The notes under the pieces are model-generated. The model ran no database searches and was not told the origin of the DNA. It worked only from the letters and a program-made list of their open reading frames with translations. This document shows positions 13,608 through 18,394 of a stretch of DNA of 18,394 nt, in pieces. Source of the stretch: an uncultured Prevotella sp. (GTDB taxonomy: Bacteria; Bacteroidota; Bacteroidia; Bacteroidales; Bacteroidaceae). The translations under genes and the position numbers were made by a program. Within the stretch, counting starts at the first letter, position 1; every line of letters starts with the position of its first letter. Location of the stretch: assembly GCA_905373605.1 (NCBI GenBank), contig CAJPTO010000036.1:1-18394 (forward strand). The letters are read 5' to 3'.

Positions 13608-15530
13608 CTATTTCGCCAACTTCAACCGCAAGCTATTGAGCACCACGCTCACGCTAGAAAAGGCCATAAGGGCACTGGCCCACATGGGTGTTATTTGGAA
13701 ATCGATGCCGAAAAGATGAAGAACACCGGCCGCAAGGGGGATGCACACCACATTATATATAAAGGCCCAAAACAGGTTTTGCGCTATCATGGCCGTGGTT
13801 TTGCGGCTTAGGCGAATGGCTTGAGGCAGTCGGCGCAGGTCATCGCCCATCAAAGTGGCTTGCGCTGCATCCATTGCAACGTCCGTTCCACGCCCCATTG
13901 CGATACCCACATCGGCTAAAGCCAAGGCTTGGGTGTCGTTAATGCCGTCGCCAACCATCGCCACACGCTTGCCTTCGGCTTGCAACTGGCGCACCATATT
14001 CTCCTTGTCTTGCGGCAAAACCTTACTTCGATAGTGCTTAATGCCGGCCTTTTGCGCCCAATAACGCGCCGCCTCATCCTTGTCGCCACTCATCATATAC
14101 ACCTCGATACCCATGCTTTGCAATTCCTTCATGGCCTCTTCGGCATGTGGTTTAAGCGTTTCGCGCGCTTCAAGTGGCAGGTCATCGGCCTTGGTAAAGT
14201 CGATGTTTTGGTTAGGAATGGTAAGCGTTCCCGTCTTGTCTATCACCATTGCGTTCACGCTTTTCAATGCTTCAAGGGCCGCCGCATCCTTAATCAGCAC
14301 GTTCATCTGCGCTGCTTTGCCGATGGCCACCATCAAAGCAGTGGGCGTTGCCAAGCCCATAGCGCACGGACAAGCGATAACCAGCACGGCAACTGCCGAG
14401 AGAATGGCTTGCGGAAGGGCAGCATTGCCGCCCACAATCCACCACAGCACGAAGGTGAGAAGGGCAATAATGGCCACCACTGGCACAAAGATACGCGCCA
14501 CACGGTCTACAACTCGCTGCACTGGTGCTTTGCTTCCTTGAGCCTCTTGCACCATCTTAATGATTTGCGCCAAGGCCGTATGTTCGCCAATCTGTTGCGC
14601 CTTAAACCTAAATTTGCCTTGCGACACCACCGTGCCGGCCAGCACCTTTGCGCCTTTTTGCTTCAAAGCCGGCGTTGGTTCGCCCGTAATCATGCTCTCG
14701 TCTACGTATGCGCCATCGGCCGTCATAAAGCTTTCGGCCGTGGTGACAATGCCATCTACCGGAACTTTCTCGCCTGCACGAACCTCCAACACATCTCCAA
14801 CGGCGATGGTGGCAATGGGAACATCGCGCATTTCGCTGCCTTCAACCAGTCGTGCGGTCTTTGGAGCCAGCCCCATCAGTTGCCTAATGCTGCCCACGGT
14901 CTCGTTCTTGGCGCGCTCTTCGAGCAATCGACCAGTCAAAACAAAGGTGATAATCATCACCGAAGCATCGAAATAGGTGTGCCAAACGATGCCTCGAGCG
15001 CCCCAAACGGCATCGCCCCAGAAGGTGTTGAACGTGCTGAAGAGGAAAGCGATGCTTGTGGAAAGTGCCACAAGCGAGTCCATATTGGCCGACCCATGCC
15101 GCAGCTGTCGCCACGCGCGAGTGAAGAACTCACCGCCACACGTCACGAAGTTGGCCAAAGCCAAGAGCAAAGCCACCTGATTGTTGATGGCACTTGTACC
15201 CAAGTTGAGCCATCCCATCGACACGCACATGCACAAAAAGGCAAAAGCCCACGAAAGAATTGTGCGCCGTTTGAGCCTTTGCAGTTCGCGTCGCTCGATG
15301 GCTTCTGCCGACCGGTTGGTTTCAATCACGAGGTCGTAGCCAATGGCGTTAATCTCGTTTTTCATCGTTTCGAGGGTTATTTCCTCGGGATTATACTCCA
15401 CCAAGGCCGTACGCCCCGGCAAATTCACTGCCGCACTTTTCACGCCGGCTAGCGAATTAAGTTTCTTTTCCACGTTGGCCGAGCAGGCCGAACAGGCCAT
15501 GCCCACCACGGGTATTGTTCTTTTTTCCAT
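13608..15530 (-). CDS. copA: Cu+-exporting P1B-type ATPase lacking the nucleotide-binding domain
   Basis: The 640-residue product is a P1B-1 ATPase that would export Cu+ across the inner membrane. Seen in order: one heavy-metal-associated domain (1-70) with GMACSAC (Cys13, Cys16); four hydrophobic helices; the actuator domain with ITGEPTPA; CPC in the sixth helix (387-389); the phosphorylation site DKTGTLT with Asp431; SGDKDEA (481-487); GDGIND (527-532); and the C-terminal copper motifs YN in NLFWAFIYN and MWASALMAFSS. Oddity: only about 96 residues separate DKTGT from GDGIND, where E. coli and Archaeoglobus CopA have close to 195. The SEHPL motif and the Gly motif of the ATP-binding N-domain are absent, replaced by a linker (IPNQNIDFTKADDLPLEARE). 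The frame is intact, so this is not an obvious pseudogene. ATG 15530 gives MEKRTIPVVGMACSAC; an upstream GTG extension to 15590 is not family-like. The ORF6N gene follows after 27 bp. Confidence 0.93.
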   Translation of the reverse strand: MEKRTIPVVGMACSACSANVEKKLNSLAGVKSAAVNLPGRTALVEYNPEEITLETMKNEINAIGYDLVIETNRSAEAIERRELQRLKRRTILSWAFAFLCMCVSMGWLNLGTSAINNQVALLLALANFVTCGGEFFTRAWRQLRHGSANMDSLVALSTSIAFLFSTFNTFWGDAVWGARGIVWHTYFDASVMIITFVLTGRLLEERAKNETVGSIRQLMGLAPKTARLVEGSEMRDVPIATIAVGDVLEVRAGEKVPVDGIVTTAESFMTADGAYVDESMITGEPTPALKQKGAKVLAGTVVSQGKFRFKAQQIGEHTALAQIIKMVQEAQGSKAPVQRVVDRVARIFVPVVAIIALLTFVLWWIVGGNAALPQAILSAVAVLVIACPCAMGLATPTALMVAIGKAAQMNVLIKDAAALEALKSVNAMVIDKTGTLTIPNQNIDFTKADDLPLEARETLKPHAEEAMKELQSMGIEVYMMSGDKDEAARYWAQKAGIKHYRSKVLPQDKENMVRQLQAEGKRVAMVGDGINDTQALALADVGIAMGRGTDVAMDAAQATLMGDDLRRLPQAIRLSRKTTAMIAQNLFWAFIYNVVCIPLAAGVLHLFGIDFQITPMWASALMAFSSVSVVLNSLRLKLAK

Positions 15531-15577
15531 TGATAGTTGATAAAATGCCTCAGTCCAGCCTTTCTTTTCCCAAAGAA

Positions 15578-15665
15578 GCCTCACCCCCAACCCCTCTCCA
15601 AAGGGAGAAAAAGGGGGAAAGCCTCACCCCCAACCCCTCTCCAAAGGGAGAGGGGAGTGATATGC
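15578..15665. repeat. GC-rich dispersed element, right copies (tandem)
   Basis: CCTCACCCCCAACCCCTCTC occurs twice, 43 bp apart (near 15579 and 15622). The second copy (15619-15665) is the inverse of the element at 2049-2096 next to asnA. The second copy contains the CTCTCC ... GGAGAG hairpin; the first ends in GGGAGAAAAAGGGGG and has decayed. It lies just upstream of copA, so copA transcription must start within or below it. Confidence 0.75.
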
Positions 15666-15689
15666 TTTTTTGTTTTAGTCGCCGAATGG

Positions 15690-16014
15690 GCGAGTTTACC
15701 TGTTAACTAAGGTGGATAACCACCTTACCATTAAATTATCTTTGTTGTAGAGTCAATGAGTTTACAAGTGAACTAATATGGTTAAACACACTGCAACTAC
15801 GCTTCCTTTGTTGACAAGTCAACGAGTTTACCTGATAGCTAAGGTAGTTAGACACGCAGCAACTATACTTCCTTTGTTGACAAGTCAACGAGTTTGCCTG
15901 CTAGTTAAGGTGGTTAGACACGCTCCCATTAAGCATTCTTTGGCGGTGAGCCAACAAGTTAATCGGCTAACTAAGTTGGTTAGCTACTCTGCAACAGAAC
16001 ATTTGGCTTAACTT
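15690..16014. repeat. 66-bp tandem repeat array (about five units)
   Basis: The anchor AAGGT(A/G)GTTAGAC or its variants recurs at 15709, 15775, 15841, 15907 and 15973, exactly 66 bp apart. Units 3 and 4 are most alike (CTTCCTTTGTTGACAAGTCA followed by ACGAGTTT). Because 66 is a multiple of three, one frame (15778-16011) stays open as a 22-residue peptide repeat, but it has no signal, no start context and no homologue I know. It fills the gap between copA and the epimerase-like gene. Confidence 0.85.
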
Positions 16015-16031
16015 CCCTAACGCCACACCTC

Positions 16032-16071
16032 AAAAGGTGAAAGGGTGAAAAGATGAAAAGGTGAAAAAATG
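16032..16071. repeat. Low-complexity GGTGAAAA tract
   Basis: Four to five 8-9 bp words (GGTGAAAA, GATGAAAA) follow each other. The reverse-complement wording (CTTTTCACCTTTTCAC) is present in the 109-bp repeats near 1880, so the two repeat-rich gaps share vocabulary in opposite orientation. The rest of 16015-16124 shows nothing else. Confidence 0.55.
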
Positions 16072-16124
16072 GCTAGTGCCACCTATGATTTGGCTTAACT
16101 CCTTAACTCAATAACTCCTTACAA

Positions 16125-17228
16125 CTAACTCCTCTTCTGCTCCAACAAGATGCTAACGATGCGTTCTGCACTGCGTCCATCCCATCGGTCGGGTATCGAA
16201 GCATGCTTCCATTTCCCAGTTTGCAGAGTGTTAAGAGCCTTGGCTAGCGCATCAGGGTCTTCGCCCACCAGCACATTCGTACCCTGCTTCACGGTTTCGG
16301 CATGCTCGGTATAACTGTTCAGCGTGATGCAAGGCACGCCATTGAAGGTAGCTTCTTCAGCAACATTGCCCGAATCGGTAACAATACCCTTTGCATGAGC
16401 CGTGAGATAACCGAACTCCAAATAAGAAAGTGGCTCAACAACATGCACATTGGCTGCACCGCCAAGCTGTTGCAAGCAGGCCTTTACTGCCTTTGCAGCC
16501 GCACCACGCAATGGTGCAACCACAGGCATATGTGCAGAAGCAGCCACAATCTGCCGAACCATGCCCAAGAGTTTGTCGGAATTGGCAATGAGCACTTTGC
16601 GGTTAAGCGTAAAAACAAGATACTCCTTATCAGCCAAATGCAAGTTGGTAAGCAACGCCGGACGCACCAATCGGCCATGATTAAAGCGTAAAGTGTCCAT
16701 CAAGATGTTGCCCACCATATATATTTTGGACAGTTCTGCCCCCTCGCGCGTGGCGATACTGTTGCCGCCCATGCCTGCCGTGAAGAGCAAATCACTCAGT
16801 GCATCGATAACCAAGCGGTTTATTTCCTTGGGCATATCAATGTCGAAACTTCGCGTCCCTGCCACAAGATGGGCCAAGAGGATGCCATTTTTCTTCGTCA
16901 CGATGGCCGTGGCAAGGGTAGAAGCAAGGTCGTCTACCACGATAACCGCGTCCGTTTGGTGATTGTGCAGGTAGTTGTCGAAGGCCGACATCACTTGTCC
17001 TGTAAGCTCGTTCAGGTTCTCGCAGTCTACACCGAGGTACACTTGCGGCCTTTGCAGCTGCAAATCGTCGAAGAGCGAACCCTCAAGCGTGGGGTCGTCT
17101 TCGCTTCCTGCATACACCAATTGATAATTGATGTCCCTACCCTGCCCTTTAGCTTTTTCTATTGAATGTACAATGGGTGCCACCTTCATGAAATTTGGGC
17201 GCGCACCCGCTACGATACAGATGTTCAT
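16125..17228 (-). CDS. UDP-GlcNAc 2-epimerase (WecB)-like protein with altered active site
   Basis: The 367-residue protein aligns with non-hydrolysing UDP-N-acetylglucosamine 2-epimerases from start (ARPNFMKVAP, 9-18) to end (DRWDGRSAERIV). These enzymes interconvert UDP-GlcNAc and UDP-ManNAc for surface polysaccharides. Yet many motifs are changed: TGQHYD reads AGSEDD (40-45), GDTxST reads DDLAST (99-104, Asp100 kept), HVEAGLRS reads HLVAGTRS (120-127, Glu to Val122), PEExNR reads PKEINR (133-138), the catalytic HR pair reads NR (209-210), VHPRT reads LRGAA (240-244) and RxxTERPE reads NSYTEHAE (304-311). TDSGNVAEEA (284-293) is nearly kept. A different substrate or a non-enzymatic role is likely. 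ATG 17228 starts the family match; the frame continues upstream to 17366 across the promoter. The gene stands alone, without polysaccharide genes nearby. Confidence 0.85.
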   Translation of the reverse strand: MNICIVAGARPNFMKVAPIVHSIEKAKGQGRDINYQLVYAGSEDDPTLEGSLFDDLQLQRPQVYLGVDCENLNELTGQVMSAFDNYLHNHQTDAVIVVDDLASTLATAIVTKKNGILLAHLVAGTRSFDIDMPKEINRLVIDALSDLLFTAGMGGNSIATREGAELSKIYMVGNILMDTLRFNHGRLVRPALLTNLHLADKEYLVFTLNRKVLIANSDKLLGMVRQIVAASAHMPVVAPLRGAAAKAVKACLQQLGGAANVHVVEPLSYLEFGYLTAHAKGIVTDSGNVAEEATFNGVPCITLNSYTEHAETVKQGTNVLVGEDPDALAKALNTLQTGKWKHASIPDRWDGRSAERIVSILLEQKRS

Positions 17229-17248
17229 TTTCGTAATTTTTGTTTTAG

Positions 17249-17282
17249 CAAAGGTACAACAATTTGGCGGAATAGGCACAAA
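17249..17282 (-). promoter_or_regulatory. Predicted promoter of the epimerase-like gene
   Basis: TACCTTTG on the minus strand (17256 to 17249) and TTTG (17282 to 17279), 22 bp apart, fit the Bacteroidota -7/-33 pair, with slightly long spacing. The ATG follows 20 bp after the -7 box. Confidence 0.6.
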
Positions 17283-17416
17283 AAGCGGTGAAGTTTGTTG
17301 GCAAAAGCCAGCCATAAGCCCCCCATCCTCTGAATAAGATTGAAACATGCGAGCGCACTTTATCACACGTTCCTGATTATTGCCCTAAACGACGCGCCGT
17401 AATATCTCAATCTTTT

Positions 17417-17442
17417 CCCGAAAGCCTTAAGAGGCTTTCGGG
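17417..17442. other. Perfect 11-bp hairpin
   Basis: CCCGAAAGCCT (17417-17427) and AGGCTTTCGGG (17432-17442) enclose a TAAG loop. There is no T-run on either side, so termination is unproven; it may insulate the epimerase-like gene from upstream transcription. Confidence 0.6.
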
Positions 17443-17604
17443 ATATCGTTTGTAACCAAATGAATACCATTTTCAACTGCGATAACACCGATATCTGCTC
17501 AAGTTGCATGCATAACCATATTACAGACAACAGAGAACCTTCCAAATTTAAGGAGAAAACAAACCAACCCTAAAATATCTCTACACACTAAGAGAAAAAT
17601 CCAA

Positions 17605-17635
17605 ATTGATTTGGCTTTTACCATAAGCCAATTTC
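17605..17635. other. Hairpin in A+T-rich non-coding DNA
   Basis: TTGGCTT (17611-17617) pairs with AAGCCAA (17625-17631) around a 7-nt loop. It lies in a non-coding stretch (17443-17837) in which I see no gene. Confidence 0.45.
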
Positions 17636-17814
17636 CATTCTCGTTTCTTTACGAAAAACAAGCTCCTCCCCTCCCTGTTCTAGAAAGAATTAAGGGGAAG
17701 AAATGTTAAAAAGCGTGTGTTTTCCTAGCCTTTAGATGCAATTCATGCCGGTACGAGAAGAGCAGAAACAGCATTTTACATCGTTTAGCTTCTCTAGATT
17801 GTGTCTTCACCTCC

Positions 17815-17845
17815 TTTCCTCGTTCGGTGTTTTGCCGTATTTTTG
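17815..17845 (+). promoter_or_regulatory. Predicted plus-strand promoter in the right-end gap
   Basis: TATTTTTG (17838-17845) matches the -7 consensus; TTTC (17815-17818) is 19 bp upstream. No convincing gene starts close by. A terminator on the same strand is at 18322-18351, so a transcript of about 500 nt could be made. Confidence 0.4.
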
Positions 17846-17955
17846 CGCATTTTGCAACACATATCGTGCATATCTATGCATATTCACCTCAAAATTGTTG
17901 CATAGACCGAGGCTTTAAGTGCATGCTTGCAAAGCTTTTCTGCGGTAATTACCCA

Positions 17956-17974
17956 GCTAAATGATGCATTTAGC
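17956..17974. other. Palindrome GCTAAATG-ATG-CATTTAGC
   Basis: A perfect 8-bp inverted repeat with a 3-bp centre. A related sequence, GCTAAATGCTGCACTTTGCT, starts at 18000, and TGCAT words are frequent from 17868 on. The pair of near-palindromes about 44 bp apart might be operator-like sites. Confidence 0.45.
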
Positions 17975-18004
17975 CCTGCTATTCCTATCATTTCGCTGAG
18001 CTAA

Positions 18005-18307
18005 ATGCTGCACTTTGCTAGAGATTTTGCCATAAATGCTGGTCAAGAAAGCAAAAATGGCATCATTCACATGTGTATAAGCATCCATGTTTTCTTATCT
18101 CCAATCAGCGCGAGAATGGATTATTTGCGGCGGGATGGGCAGTTGACGATGTGCGAGGCCACTCTTAATGTTAAAATTTGTGCCGAATATTTTACACTTG
18201 TATTGTTTGACGCTACTCATGCTCATGATGGAAGCTTCATGAAGCTTGTGTCTTATCCCAAGCAGGCGTACCCACACGTCACCAGGATGTACGCCAGTTC
18301 GGGTTAA
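18005..18307 (+). CDS. Doubtful small ORF (100 aa) before a terminator
   Basis: An open frame of 100 codons (or 63 from the inner ATG at 18116) ends 14 bp before a plus-strand terminator and lies about 160 bp after a predicted promoter. Against a real gene: the peptide shows no domain, signal or recognisable family, and the DNA under it holds a 16-bp perfect palindrome (AAGCTTCATGAAGCTT, about 18231-18246) and GGCGTAC / GTACGCC arms, more like structured non-coding or repeat DNA. Listed because of its position between promoter and terminator. Confidence 0.2.
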   Translation: MLHFARDFAINAGQESKNGIIHMCISIHVFLSPISARMDYLRRDGQLTMCEATLNVKICAEYFTLVLFDATHAHDGSFMKLVSYPKQAYPHVTRMYASSG

Positions 18308-18321
18308 AAAACAGTCATAAT

Positions 18322-18351
18322 GCCAACTACCGCGAAGCAGTTGGCCTTTTT
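18322..18351 (+). terminator. Plus-strand intrinsic terminator near the window end
   Basis: GCCAACT (18322-18328) pairs with AGTTGGC (18339-18345) around a 10-nt loop and is followed by CTTTTTG. Right behind it a second stem, GGCAGGGT with ACCCTGCC, occupies about 18356-18391. Confidence 0.7.
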
Positions 18352-18394
18352 GTAGGGCAGGGTTGGGAAGCGATAGCTACCTACCCTGCCTAGC

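Noticed and set aside
13929..15452. 507-codon open frame on the plus strand
   Set aside because: It is fully antisense to copA, has a His/Arg-rich composition typical of a complementary-frame shadow, and no domain.
15778..16011. 77-codon frame with a 22-residue peptide repeat
   Set aside because: It exists only because the 66-bp tandem unit is a multiple of three; no start signal, export signal or family likeness.
17417..17442. Terminator for a minus- or plus-strand gene
   Set aside because: The stem is perfect but no T-run follows on either strand and no gene ends nearby; listed as a hairpin only.

Overview
The window is a piece of a Bacteroidota chromosome, most likely a Prevotella-type member of the Bacteroidales. 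The taxonomic signs are promoters of the TTTG / TAnnTTTG type ahead of several genes, few Shine-Dalgarno sequences, a tau-type DnaX tail, an ammonia-dependent asparagine synthetase and housekeeping proteins of Bacteroidales character. This is inference from sequence character, not from a search. The genes are single or in short pairs, on both strands, separated by unusually long intergenic stretches full of short tandem and inverted repeats.

Left part (1-3578): the 3' end of dnaX (+), then about 890 bp of non-coding DNA with 22-bp hairpin repeats, a nested palindrome, a 109-bp direct repeat and a GC-rich dispersed element. Next come asnA (-) and a tRNA-Arg(CCG) with its own promoter and terminator. 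Middle-left (3579-5930): an A+T-richer block of four small unrecognised plus-strand genes. Two encode exported proteins, one a four-helix membrane protein and one a small Cys-rich lipoprotein.

Middle (5931-9790): pepT (tripeptidase) behind a leader of about 280 nt with nested stems, a second 22-bp hairpin array, a strong terminator, and an L-lactate permease gene. Then (9791-11300, minus strand) a queuosine pair: yhhQ (importer of a queuosine precursor) followed by queF (preQ0 to preQ1 reductase). The 45-nt yhhQ leader can form an H-type pseudoknot resembling a preQ1-I riboswitch, and a 28-bp imperfect inverted repeat lies between the two genes.

Right part, all minus strand: an exported SGNH hydrolase (DUF4886-like); an ORF6N DNA-binding protein with a PLD-like C-terminal domain; copA (Cu+ P1B-ATPase), which lacks nearly all of the nucleotide-binding domain; a 66-bp tandem repeat array; and a UDP-GlcNAc 2-epimerase homologue whose catalytic motifs are largely replaced. 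The last 1.1 kb has no convincing gene but contains a Bacteroidota-type promoter, several palindromes and a terminator, so it may encode a non-coding RNA or be a regulatory/repeat region.

Most promising for follow-up: the CopA without an N-domain, the catalytically altered WecB paralogue, the preQ1-like leader of yhhQ, the covarying 22-bp hairpin arrays, and the structured pepT leader.
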